Assembly: GCA_947568835.1 (NCBI GenBank) | Contig: OX387608.1 | Coordinates: forward strand, 1,898,001-1,962,000 | Reading direction: 5' to 3' | DNA from: Protonemura montana | Taxonomy: Eukaryota; Arthropoda; Insecta; Plecoptera; Nemouridae | DNA length: 64,000 nt | In this document: piece after piece, positions 11,781 through 22,670 of the stretch | Numbering within the stretch: the stretch's first letter is position 1 | Layout: each line of letters opens with the position of its first letter | The notes under the pieces: generated by a model | What the model saw: only the letters and a program-made list of their open reading frames with translations | Database searches by the model: none | What the model was told of the DNA's origin: nothing | Position numbers and translations under genes: made by a program

Positions 11781-12655
11781 TATGTATTTCTCTGCGCATC
11801 TGTTTGAAACGTAAGTACGCTCCAGCTTCCAGCTTCTTGTACCCAGGTGGCGATAGCTCGGCATTAAGCCAGTGCATAAGCACTGTTAACTCCATGAAAT
11901 CGTTGCCAATTGTCTACCATCACCCGGGGAAATAAACGTCCCCCAGGACTGCAGATATCAAACAAATCCCAACCCCCTATACGCTATGAAAAGTGCTAAT
12001 ACATAAGAAATGAGGGGGAGACAACCAACAATACCAGTCTATGTAATAGCCCATGTTATCTATATTGGGGTTCCATGGCATACACCCTACAGTTAATTTG
12101 TTATGATAATTTAATTTGACTACTGACAGATAGCCATCTATAGCCATCCGATGATTTATGTGAGCGTCGTCTGCCGCCGCTTTGTGCCCCTCCGGAGGGA
12201 CATATCGGCTGCACTGGCCGCCTATAAGAGCAGGTAGTTGGGAGTGCAGTTGATTATTTTATAGCTTTTTATGATCGAGCGGCTCGGGCTACCGTTCGCC
12301 GAGCACACAAGGTATAAGGAACCTTCGCTTGCTCTGGAATGTCGTCTTGAAAAACACTTGTACATGCATTTTCAACTGAACTAGCAACAATACCAAGCAT
12401 TTGGACTTCTCTGCTGGCCACGTTTTCAGTACCACACATCCAAGCTAAGCTGCTTTACATGTACTTACTAACTGTACTGGTAATTGTCTGAATTTCTGTG
12501 ACATTAATACATAATATTAGCAGCGATAATGAATGAAAATGATAGTCACTGAAACTGTCATTGTCCTCGTTGCATCACATTCCCAGTTTGCTACAATCAC
12601 GAGACGTTATCATCCCCCCCCCCCCCCCCCCCCCCCATAAACTGAACCCCCTTCT
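11781..12655. other. No gene recognised; C-homopolymer at about 12,614-12,636
   Basis: Unique-looking AT-rich sequence with a long C-run near its end. Confidence 0.5.
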
Positions 12656-12659
12656 ATAA

Positions 12660-12835
12660 GGCAGCGCCAACCAATGGCTGAGCGGCTTGCTCTCGACCAA
12701 TCAGCAAGCGGCTTTCAAACAGCTACACCATCTTAAATTAGATCTGTGACGTCAGTGAGCACAGCATGCTCGCTGGCCGCGAGGAACGATCTTACGGGCT
12801 GTGTTTTCGCGGGGCGAGATGAGCTCGTTGATTGG
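12660..12835 (+). promoter_or_regulatory. Possible promoter patch: two CCAAT boxes and a CRE palindrome
   Basis: AACCAATGGCTGAGCGG and CGACCAATCAGC lie about 30 bp apart. TGTGACGTCAGTGAG near 12,745 contains the CRE TGACGTCA. The stretch is more GC-rich than its neighbours and is followed by the SINE at about 12,845. No transcript or downstream coding exon could be tied to it. It could equally be part of an unrecognised repeat. Confidence 0.3.
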
Positions 12836-12844
12836 TAAGTAGTG

Positions 12845-13490
12845 TTTAACGACGCATTGTTTTGACAACTGGTCATGTGGCACTGGTCTAATGGCGTCGG
12901 TGAATGAGTGGATGATGATGAACCTAACCTAGCCTGGAAGGGAGGAGAGGAAACCCGGTGCCGGCACGTTGCCTACTCCTGTTGAAGAGCACCAAGGAGA
13001 CCACCGGCTTAACGTCCCTTCCGAAGGACGGTACAACGCAAACAACAGGATTCCTCCACAAATCCATGCTGTCGAGAGGTTGATAAGCAAGGCGAGTGAA
13101 GTTGCTGTACTAACTTTCATCCCTCCAACCTCTCTCCCGAACAGAACTGGTATGTGTATGATGGTCACCCATCCAATACCTGACTCAGCGCAGTGTTGCT
13201 TAACTTTCATCCCTCCAACCTCTCTCCCGAACAGAACTGGTCATGTGTATGATTGTCACCCATCCAATACCTGACCCAGCGCAGTGATGCTTAACTTTCA
13301 TCCCTCCAACCTCTCTCCCAAACAGAACTGGTCATGTATGATGGTCAACCATCCAATACCTGACCCAGCGCAGTGTTACTTAACTTTCATCCCTCCAACC
13401 TCTCTTTCGAATAGAACTGGTCATGTGTATGATAGTCACCCATCCACTACGTGACTCAGCGCAGTGTTACTTAACTTCAGCTTGGGGTGC
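12845..13490 (-). mobile_element. 5S-headed SINE, antisense, with four internal units
   Basis: Reading from low coordinates: the tail TGTTTAACGACGCA, the middle block (CTTAACGTCCCTTCCGAAGG), then 13,110-13,485 with about four antisense 5S-derived units. A 5' head was not found at the high-coordinate end. Confidence 0.8.
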
Positions 13491-14765
13491 AGGTTCTGTT
13501 CGATCACCGAGCGTCCCTGCAATGTTCCAGGATAAAGCGTCCAGAATGGCAGCCACGCGATAACATGCGTATAAACGACTCGGTGCGGGGCAGTTTAGGG
13601 ATGGGTGGGGGTGAGGTAGGGAGAGGGTTTATCTGGAGCAATTCATTTGATAATAGCTAGCCTCGTGTGGGGGTTGGGTTGCAGGGGGGGAGGGGGGCGA
13701 TAAACAAGCTGCCTCGCATAGGTTCACGTCTGCCAGTGCCAATTTGTCAACGTTGGCCGCCATCTTCTCTCTTCGTCTCTCCCCAGAAGTTGATATCCTT
13801 TACATCAGCGCCACGTCTTATTGCTTGCAGTGAAAGCTTCGTGTGGGAGAGACTCGAACTCTTTCTGTAGAGCTTCATGCGACTTCAAGACACAATTCTG
13901 AATTATATTTGTTCAATTTTATGCGCAAACAACAAGTCCAACAAAAATTGGACCGATCTAGAGATCATAATTTATAGTAAACAAATTGTACGCAATCGAG
14001 ATAAAATATGTTTTAGTTTAAAAACTGGGGTGAATCTTGATGTGAAACTTTCTGGGACGCTTTATTGAACAAAATTACACAATTTTAAAAGATTGTTCTT
14101 GAGTTTTAGTCTTCGGCAACGCCTGAAAACAGGACCAATCCGGAGATAACAAAATGTGATAGCGAGTTTCATCCCTTCAACTCATATTCATGTCAAACTT
14201 AACCTGTACACTTGCCTGGTTCAATCTCCCTATCACTTTCCTTGTCTCCAACCCCCCAACAATGTTAGCATGCAAGCACATACAAATGTAGGTCTAAGTA
14301 CATGTGAATATATGTTTATCAGACGCCATGATATATCCCATTCCATGCCACATTCCAACTCCCGACCATATCAAGGCTCTCGACTCATTCAGCGAAATGG
14401 GATTGGACTGGCGTCATGAGGGGCGGCCATGATTGTCCCCCCCCCCTCCAGTGTGGGTGAAAGAGGGTGGGGGGGGGGGGGACAATACGTCATGAGACGC
14501 CCGACGCCTTATCGCAGCGTCGGGACGCCCGAGTTCGAGACCCGAGCGTCGCGACGCATAAGATAATGGTTGCCATGAAAATCAGCTGACCGAGTAACGG
14601 GCTGTTAGAGAAAAGCAATCTTAGATGTACAATACTTTCACTATTAGTTAAAATGGCCGACCTGCTTGCTGGAGTCCAGGACGATTCGTCATAAGAACCA
14701 TAATAAAGTTGTTCTCCATCGCAACGAATGATGCTCAAGACAATTACAGTGCGATCAACAATTGT
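13491..14765. other. No gene recognised; C/G hairpin at 14,430-14,486
   Basis: ATTGTCCCCCCCCCC and GGGGGGGGGGACAAT are inverted about 20 bp apart and can pair as a hairpin. 14,510-14,560 is rich in GCGTCGCGACGC-type palindromes, also seen at about 4,020 and 21,780. Confidence 0.55.
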
Positions 14766-14769
14766 AACC

Positions 14770-15050
14770 CAAGCTAAGCAACACTGCGCTGGGTCAGGTA
14801 TTGGATGGGTGACCATCATACACATGACCAGTTCTGTTCGGGAGAGAGGTTAGAGGGATGAAAGTTAAGCAACACTGCGCTGGGTCAGGTATTGGATGGG
14901 TGACCATCATATACATGACCAGTTCTGTTCGGGAGAGAGGTTGGAGGGATGAAAGTTAAGCAACACTGCGCTGGGTCAGGTATTGGATGAGTGATCATCA
15001 TACACATGACCAGTTCTGTTCGGGAGAGAGGTTGGAGGGATGAAAGTTGA
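14770..15050 (+). repeat. 5S-derived SINE units, sense, 3 copies
   Basis: Three 91-bp units as in 2,216-2,898, beginning AAGCAACACTGCGCTGGGTC and ending GGTTGGAGGGATGAAAG. No SINE head or tail is attached. Confidence 0.85.
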
Positions 15051-15489
15051 AGCCAGTGAAACGCCTCCCACCGCTTGAAGCACGTTAAGCTGTATTTACT
15101 GGCTCTGTTGGTCTAAGTCTTTGTCGTGTGAAATTGCTCGTAAATCGTGACGTAGTGATGGACGTTGTGACGTAGTGCCGGCAATATCGTGGACAAGAGG
15201 CGTCGGTGCGAAGCGTCGGCGTCGCGGCGTCGCTTGATTGCTAAATAAATCGTGTCAGCCGGCAGCGTCCGGATTCTCTCCTCATGATGACTTATACGGC
15301 ACCTGGTTCTCGAGCAGCTGCCTGCTAGGTTGTCCTACAATCTTCTCATGAAACCTATGTACACCAGACACGTCCAGTGGTACCAATCTAACTTCTGTGC
15401 TTCTTGTTTTCACCACCAGTCGCCCAAAAAGTCAAATCTGCTAGAATATTGCCCCTTTTTGATTGGTTACACTCATGTCTACTTGATGT

Positions 15490-15640
15490 AAACTTAGCAC
15501 TAGTTTTAACAAAAACTATTTCAACTGGGTTTTGAATGCTACGTGAAGAACAACTAAATTTCCCAACGTTTCGTAACTTGTACCTGTGACTTTATCAAGG
15601 GTTAAAGCAGTCCTGACAATTTTCCAATAACAAAAGAACC
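15490..15640. repeat. Single arm of the 3,495-type foldback element
   Basis: CTAGTTTTAACAAAAACTAT through GCAGTCCTGACAATTTTCC matches one arm of 3,495-3,811. The inverted arm is absent. 15,641-16,100 is AT-rich with no feature. Confidence 0.7.
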
Positions 15641-16106
15641 ACATAAAATTATAACAATTACCAAGTTCAAGCTTCCTAAATGCATCTAAATAAAATAATC
15701 AGGGTCAATAATTTAAAAACTAATATATTTTGTATTTTCTGAAATAAAATCCTGAACAAATTGGCGTTTTTACTAACTAACCAATTAGCATTCATAACAC
15801 ATTTTAAATAGTTTTGTTATTACCCATTTTTGTTCTATTTTCCCCGCTTAACGGAACTATCCTGAAATTAAGACATTGTTTTAATCGAGTTAATAAATTA
15901 CAAAGCTTCATTCTTTTGTTTGTAATAGTATTCATTTATTAGCTTTTTATTTTCAACATCACGGCCAGGTTTTTTCTGCAAAAATGGATCTGTTGTCTTT
16001 TTTTCCCTTTAAAAGATTACTTTTTCAGCAAACAAATAATTGATATCAAGATGAATAATTCCCTGTCCCTACTTCGACCCAGAAGCAAGATGACCTCGCA
16101 GTTGAA

Positions 16107-16830
16107 ATCTTACTTAAATTGCAAACGCTTGCAATGCGCGGGGTATTTTATTATTATCAACACTATAACCGTCTCAAAAATTGATGCCCAAACGGGGACT
16201 CGAACCCCGATCTCCACCTGTCGCGGGTGTTGCTCTGAACCATTGAGCTACTTGGACCCCGATCTCCACCTATCGCGGGTGTTGCTCTGAACCATTGAGC
16301 TACTTGGACCCCGATCTCCACCTATCGCGGGTGTTGCTCTGAACCATTGAGCTACTTGGACCCCGATCTCCACCTATCGCGGGTGTTGCTCTGAACCATT
16401 GAGCTACTTGGAACCCGATCTCCACCTGTCGTGGGTGTTGCTCTAACCAATTGAGCTACTTGGACACTGGCTTTTTGAAACGATTTTAGTGTATTTGATG
16501 AGAATGACGCAAGTCCAAGGAGTAGAACCACGAATAAAATGCATCCAACGTCAAATTGTAGTTACTGGAGATTGACAGGTTGTGACGTGGTATAGCGTCA
16601 CTAGAATCAGAGTGACTGTGAGTATTCACAGCCACTTGGTTCTACTCCTTGGAGATCCGCCATTCTCATCAAATACACTAAAATCATCTCAAAAAGCCAG
16701 TGTCCAAGTAGCTCAATGGGTTAGAGCAACACCCGCGATAGGTGGAGATCGGGGTTCGAGTCCCCGTTTGGGCATCAATTTTTGAGACGGTTATAGTGTT
16801 CATAATAATAAAATGACCTCGTATTCGCTA
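16107..16830. mobile_element. Foldback element with tRNA-like promoters in both arms
   Basis: The left arm (antisense) runs from AAATTGCAAACGCTTGCAAT through CACTATAACCGTCTCAAAAA into a tRNA-like region. The right arm (sense) carries the same order inverted. The tRNA-like part has an A-box-like TAGCTCAATGGGTTAGAGCA and a B box GGTTCGAGTCC. In the left arm a 52-bp tRNA-derived segment (CCCCGATCTCCACCTATCGC plus anticodon-arm side) is tandemly repeated about five times at 16,195-16,450. The spacer includes TGACAGGTTGTGACGTGG. These are SINE/MITE-like elements, not functional tRNA genes. Confidence 0.8.
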
Positions 16831-17394
16831 GACACGAAAAATTGTAACAAACGCAGCAAACTTAATCTCGCTTTCCGTTGCCGAATTATTCTTCAAAATA
16901 TCTTACATCATTTGATGAGATATTTTATAGATATTCTAAATAATGGACATTGAAATGTCGCCAGTTTTTCGCCGACTTCGACCCAGCCGGGATGAGAACT
17001 CGGTCCAGCTGAAAGATTTGTCTACTTTAACACAAGATAAAGGTTTACTCATTACTCATTACTTCCACTTGAACGGTTTAATGGAATGGTTGGCATGTGA
17101 AAGGATGACGGGGGTCGGGGGTGATATTATTCTTGTTCTCGCGGGAAAACTCGTCCTGGCTGGGGATGGAGGCGTTGATGCAGATCGGTGGTCCCAGGTG
17201 CGAGCCCCGGTGCTGGCAAAGTAGGGGCGGGGGACCAATTAGAGCTGCGAACTGTTTATGGTAAAACGGTTGGCAGCGAGCAATTAAGTTGTCGTTGTCA
17301 AGGTGATTGATCTCACCATCCTCGATCAGAGGGGGGGAGGGGGGGCTTTCACACACATGGGACGGCGGCTGCCTCGTTTCCATGCGTTCTTCAC
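16831..17394. other. No gene recognised
   Basis: GC-richer patch at about 17,100-17,230 with open frames on both strands but no family resemblance. Confidence 0.5.
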
Positions 17395-18145
17395 TCAAGT
17401 TAAGCAACACTGTGCTGGGTCAGGTATTGGATTGGTGACCATCATACACATGACCAGTTCTGTTCGGGAGAGAGGTTGGAGGGATGAAAGTTAAGCAACA
17501 ATGCGCTAGGTCCGGTATTGGATGGGTGACCATCATACACATGACCAGTTCTGTTCGGGAGAGAGGTTGGAGGGATGAAAGTTAAGCAACACAGCGCTGG
17601 GTCAGGTATTGGATGGGTGACCATCATACACATGACCAGTTCTGTTCGGGAGAGAGGTTGGAGGGATGAAAGTCAAGCAACACTGCGCTGAGTCAGGTAT
17701 TGGATGGGTGACCATCATACACATGACCAGTTCTGTTCGGGAGAGAGGTTGGAGGGATGAAAGTTAAGCAACGCTGCGCTGGGTCAGGTATTGGATAGAG
17801 GACCATCATACTCATGACCAGTTCTGTTCAGGAGAGAGGTTGGAGGGATGAAAGTTAAGCAACACTGCGCTGAGTCAGGTATTGGATGGGTGACCATCAT
17901 ACACATGACCAGTTCTGTTCGGGAGAGAGGTTGGAGAGATGAAAGTTAGTACAGCAACTTCACTCGCCTTGCTTATCAACCTCTCGACAGCATGGATTTG
18001 TGAAGGAATCCTGTTGTTCGCGTTGTACCGTCCTTCGGAAGGGACGTTAAGCCGGTGGGCCCCTTTGGTCTTCGACAGGAGTAGGCTACGTGCCAGCACC
18101 GGGTTTCACCTCCTCCCTTCTGGACTAGGTTAGGTTCATCATCAT
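17395..18145 (+). mobile_element. 5S-headed SINE, sense, six internal units plus body
   Basis: About six 91-bp 5S-derived units (17,395-17,945) run directly into the body: GCAACTTCACTCGCCTTGCT, the conserved CCTTCGGAAGGGACGTTAAG block and the distal CTAGGTTAGGTTCATCATCA stretch. The terminal TTAAACACC tail is lost. The middle block resembles, from memory, the widely conserved Nin-type SINE domain; an alignment is needed to confirm that. Confidence 0.8.
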
Positions 18146-19265
18146 TTCTCATCATTCGTTGTGTTCGGGTTGACAAAACACGGTCGTCACGGATCAGCTG
18201 ACAGGTTGTAAATCAGCGCCGTGCAGTGGACACTGCGGGAATTAACCGAGTCCAGGCGGTTCCCATGACAACCCCTGTCAACACCGAGTTAGTAGATGAC
18301 AGTTCGGGCAAAGCGAAGCTTGTTTGTTGTTTATTTGTTTGTTTGTTTACAGCCTGGGAAACCAGCGAGTCGCCGCTCATCTTCTGTTCATGCCTAGCTA
18401 TTGTTGCTATCGACGCATTGTTAGGATGGATTGTTGAGACGCGGGCTATGATTGTTAGAAGTCTTCATTAGCGACACAGTGACGTCACGGTACAAGTCTT
18501 TATGTTGCTTTCTTATATGTTAGAGCTGGAGCACAAAGTAAGCCAGACGATTGTTTCTTACTATTCAAGTAATGTCTTTTAAAGCGGCCAACAATTGGTT
18601 GCGCTTGACATGTTGGATCTACAGATCAATACATTTGAGGGAAACAAATCGATGGTAACCTCACATCTCCAATATAGAAATTGTTCAGAAGAAACATAAA
18701 AGTGTTTTAAAAAATAAGCAATGGAACCTTTTTGGTCAAACTCACATGTCAACAAAAATCTCATAAATAATATCCTAGTCAAATTTTAAAATAATAAAAT
18801 GGTAATCGAAATTCGCATAGAGATGTGAGGGTTTTTCCACAAAAATCCGCGATTTTTTCCCCTTGATTTTTGATAATTAAACCCATTTTTTAATGAATTG
18901 GTGATTTCAGGTTGTGCCACATCACAATCGAAGTTATGTTTCTAAACTTTTCAAAAAGACTGGCCGACATTTGTTTCATTTTATTTATTTATTCTTTCAA
19001 TTTTTCACAATTATACACATGTAATGTAATACAGGTTATAGGTTAAAATCCCACATAAGTTACAATTGTATGTGGGTGGATCACAAAATATCTACGGATG
19101 CTACGAGCTGCTGACATGAAGGTTCGGGTAAGGTTAGGTAATCTAATAACAGATGATTGAAAATCCAGAGAATTATTTCCTTTTTTGATTGTAAATTCAA
19201 AAATGGCAAGCAAGTGTATTGGATTGGATTATATATACAAATTAAATTATTGTCGCCCATTTTAC
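18146..19265. other. No gene recognised
   Basis: AT-rich sequence with short frames only. Confidence 0.5.
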
Positions 19266-19425
19266 TGTTATGAACACTATAACCGTCTCAAAAATTGATG
19301 CCCAAACGGAGATTCGGACCCCGATCCCCGTTTGGACATCAATTTTTGAGACGGTTATAGTGTTGATAATAATAAAATACCCCGCACATTGCAAGCGTTT
19401 GCAATTTAAATAAGATTTCAACTAA
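19266..19425. mobile_element. Short foldback element (tRNA-arm family)
   Basis: AACACTATAACCGTCTCAAA is followed within 90 bp by its reverse complement, with a degenerate tRNA remnant at the centre and the arm end GCAAGCGTTTGCAATTTAAA on one side. A deleted member of the 16,107 family. Confidence 0.8.
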
Positions 19426-19900
19426 AAAAAGAAAACCCATTTATTTTCTTAGGAGATTATATTTTAAATCGTTTAATTGTCGGACCAGTTGAAAGACTGT
19501 TCCTAGTTCACATCCCGGCTGGGTCTAGCAGTGAATCCACGGCCTGTTGTTGTCACCCTCTCTCTGCAGCTTTTGTTTGCTGAATTATCGTATGGTATAA
19601 TTTCTCACAGCAAACGATGCATGGCTTGGTAATAAACGATAATGCCGATACTTGGGTCGATCGATGCGTTGTTTCGATTCGCTACAGTTTTATTATCTCT
19701 GATTTGATTGATGCCCGGCCATCAATTAGATTTCAATCCCGATTAGCGATTGGTTGCCCATTCAGTGCAAAGTGCAGTAGCCATGGAGATGATGGACTGC
19801 TGGGACTTCATCATATCTCGGAGAGAATAATACACTTACCATGCATTGCATCGTGTCAATTTGAATAATCTATTGAAAGCAGAAAGAAGCATATGCGAAA
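19426..19900. other. No gene recognised
   Basis: No family resemblance in the short frames present. Confidence 0.5.
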
Positions 19901-19904
19901 TCTG

Positions 19905-20515
19905 ATTGAAATTGCAAACGCTTGCAATGCGCGGGGTATTTTATTATTATCAACACTATAACCGTCTCAAAAATTGATGTCCAAACGTGGACCTAAGTTG
20001 TTTGCAATTTAAATCAGATTTCATCTAAATACAATGCATCCATTGTAAAATTGTAGTTACTCGAGTTTGACAGGTTGTGATATGATATAGCGTTACTAGA
20101 ATCAGAGTGACTGTGAGTATTCACAGCCTCTTGGTTCTACTCCTTGGAGATCTGTTATTCTTATCAAATACACTAAAATCGTCTCAAAAAGCCAGTGTCC
20201 AAGTAGCTTAATTGGTTAGAGCAACACCCGCGACAGGTGGAGATCGGGGTCCAAATAGCTCAATTGGTTAGAGCAACACCCGCGACAGGTGGAGATCGGG
20301 GTGCAAGTAGCTCAATTGGTTAGAGCAACACCCGCGACAGGTGGAGATCGGGGTGCAAGTAGCTCAATTGGTTAGAGCAACACCCGCGACAGGTGGAGAT
20401 CGGGGTGCAAGTAGCTCAATTGGTTAGAGCAACACCCGCGACAGGTGGAGATCGGGGTGCGAGTCCCCGTTTAGACATCAATTTTTGAGACGGTTATAGT
20501 GTTCCTCATAATAAA
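19905..20515 (+). mobile_element. tRNA-arm foldback element with five tandem 53-bp tRNA-like units
   Basis: Outer arms are as in 16,107-16,830 and the spacer is CAGAGTGACTGTGAGTATTC. At 20,200-20,470 the unit AGTAGCTCAATTGGTTAGAG plus CAACACCCGCGACAGG repeats five times. Only the last unit runs into the B-box-like GAGTCCCCGTTTAGACATC. This is the same amplification as in the left arm at 16.2 kb, but in the opposite arm. Confidence 0.8.
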
Positions 20516-21379
20516 AAAGAAGGGTGCATCATTCAATTGAATTTTAACGCGCCGTTTAGCCATGCCGTTGCCAGCAGCGACACCCGCGCGCTATTTCCAT
20601 GCTGATATCGATCAGCCAAAATATGACAGATTAACGAACAGCACTTAGTTATAGAGTTGACGTAGTCATAGCAACGCGCTTTAACGCGCCGATCAGAGCC
20701 TTGCCAGCAGCGACGCACTATTTAGAGCCTCTTTGGTTGTAATGTCTGTTATGAATGGAGTTATTTACGGCACCCCGTCGACTACCTACTCAGGGGTAAT
20801 CATCTCTTGCCGGTCATCAAGCTTGTCGGCCAGAATACTGTTGGCCTCAATTCAATTCAATTGGGGCCAATAAAGCTGCAATGTCAGCGATATTCGAGTA
20901 AATCCCAGGTTTTTCTAGAAGCTTTGTCCTGTACTCGTTCGTCCCTTGGCTTGGATAAAGCTTTGGAGGTAAGACTCTGCTCTGATCGAGCCCAGACGTT
21001 TATACAACCGCGCTGTCAGCTCCCGTCTCTTTCACGGCCGTCTGAGTGAATGCGTCGTTAAACAGGCCGCGCACGTTTGGCGGCGTTTCGTAGGGGCACG
21101 GCCCGGTCAGCAAGGTTTGTTTGTCAGACGCGGGGAAAGTTAATACCGACGACCGATTCTCGGCACTTGGGCAGAGAATAGAATTCCAATTATTTAATAT
21201 ATTAGGATGAAATGATGTTTTACTAAAGCATAATATTTTACCTGGTCTCTATCTCTCTGTGCGATCACTTCTACCTGAAGGGGGTAGGAAGTCCTCACCA
21301 ATCGTTTTATAAGAGGCTTTCGAGGCAATTGACAGCCGTATGTCCTGATTGCTACTTTCAGTTGAGAGGTCAAAGACCC
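20516..21379. other. No gene recognised
   Basis: A short internal duplication around 20,545-20,580 and 20,680-20,715 (TTTAACGCGCCG, GCCAGCAGCGAC) was noted. No coding signal. Confidence 0.45.
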
Positions 21380-21660
21380 AACCTGACCACTTAAGCTCAA
21401 ATAATCTGGATAAAGCATAAGATTCAGCCCTGAAAGTCCCTCAAAACAAAGTTTCCCTATGATTTTATGGCTAATCCAACACTTTTTCAACCAATTTTGA
21501 CCATTAAAGCGAAGAAAACTACGAAAATTCCTGATGAAAACACTTGAAATAGCACGGTCTCTTTGAGAGAAGTGAAAATCAGTGACTCTCAAGATGGCTG
21601 CCTTGGCTTCGCAGTCTCTCCATGGCAACCGCTATGGCAACCGGTTGTTTGGACCACGTC
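21380..21660. repeat. Dispersed repeat family Q
   Basis: Contains CTCAAATAATCTGGATAAAG (source of the 41-bp satellite motif), CAACCAATTTTGACCATTAA and CTCCATGGCAACCGCTATGG, shared with 3,180, 8,150 and 10,365. Confidence 0.7.
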
Positions 21661-21769
21661 GATGCCCAACCGTTACAATCCAGTCTCGACTCGACATCCG
21701 TCACCAAGCACCTGACCACTCGGGTTTGTATCCCAGCGGTCCCTGATTGACGTCGCACGACCCAACGAC

Positions 21770-21910
21770 GAAGCGTCGTGGGACGTCGCGACGCCGATTG
21801 CAGCGACGCCGACAGATTTCCCCGGGGGCGTCGCTGCCGGCGTCGCGGGCCTCGTAAAGCGGCCGCCATCCAATCGCGAGCGAGCTGATTAAAATTAAGA
21901 TGGCGGCGGT
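21770..21910 (+). promoter_or_regulatory. Candidate CpG-rich promoter of THUMPD3
   Basis: Dense CpG (GGGGGCGTCGCTGCCGGCGT), an inverted-CCAAT-like CCATCCAATCGCG and AAGATGGCGGCGG, a YY1-type site common at housekeeping starts. A second ATGGCGGCG lies at about 22,379. The first coding exon is preceded by a possible acceptor (AAGTTACAG, ending 22,665), so a 5' UTR intron would fit. The start site is inferred only. Confidence 0.35.
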
Positions 21911-22670
21911 TCGATTGGATTTTGACACGAGTTGGACTGGCGCTATATTTATTATCGTGCACATAATTCAACCGAATGTCAGTCGTGGATCATTCCGACT
22001 TCGACGAGTTGTGTCAGCGCTAGTGAATATAAATAAACTGGATGTACAGTCGGCAAAAGTACCGCGATGCTGCTTCAATCTCTGATTATCTGATTAAAGC
22101 TTCGGTGAACAATGATTTTACTCGAATACGAGGGAAAACAAAAGCAAAAAACCACTCCACTGTCGATCGCACTCGAACGAGTTTCAAATTCGTTTAGATG
22201 AGTGACACACCAAACGTATGTCTTTCCAGAGATTTGAAAACTCACACGGTCACAGACACGGAAAATAGAATAACAAAGTGCCTAACAAGGTGCCTCAGGT
22301 AATAAAAAGCGAAATTAACGATAACATATTTTAAATTTCGTGGGATGAGTTATTTTAATCGACTCTGGTTTCAGCTAACATGGCGGCGAACAGCTGTCAC
22401 CACACCATGGCACGTGCTGAGGGTGTTGAGAACTTTGTTATTAAGTTTCGAGCATAGAGATTATTATTATTATTATGTAAGATATATATAATTATGAAGT
22501 AAGATATAATTATTATATCAGATATAACTATCTTTTCTGCTGAGTTCCTAGCAAAGATCTTACTATCTTTAGTGCTGAGTATTTTGTTCCGAGTTATTCG
22601 GAGAGGTTATCTTAGTGGCTGGCTTGTTGGACGTATTCATCTTTGGAAGCATTGTCAAGTTACAGGAATT

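Noticed and set aside
20200..20470. Cluster of five tRNA genes
   Set aside because: The 53-bp spacing is too short for whole tRNAs and only the last unit has a B box; it is an amplified piece of a tRNA-derived repeat.
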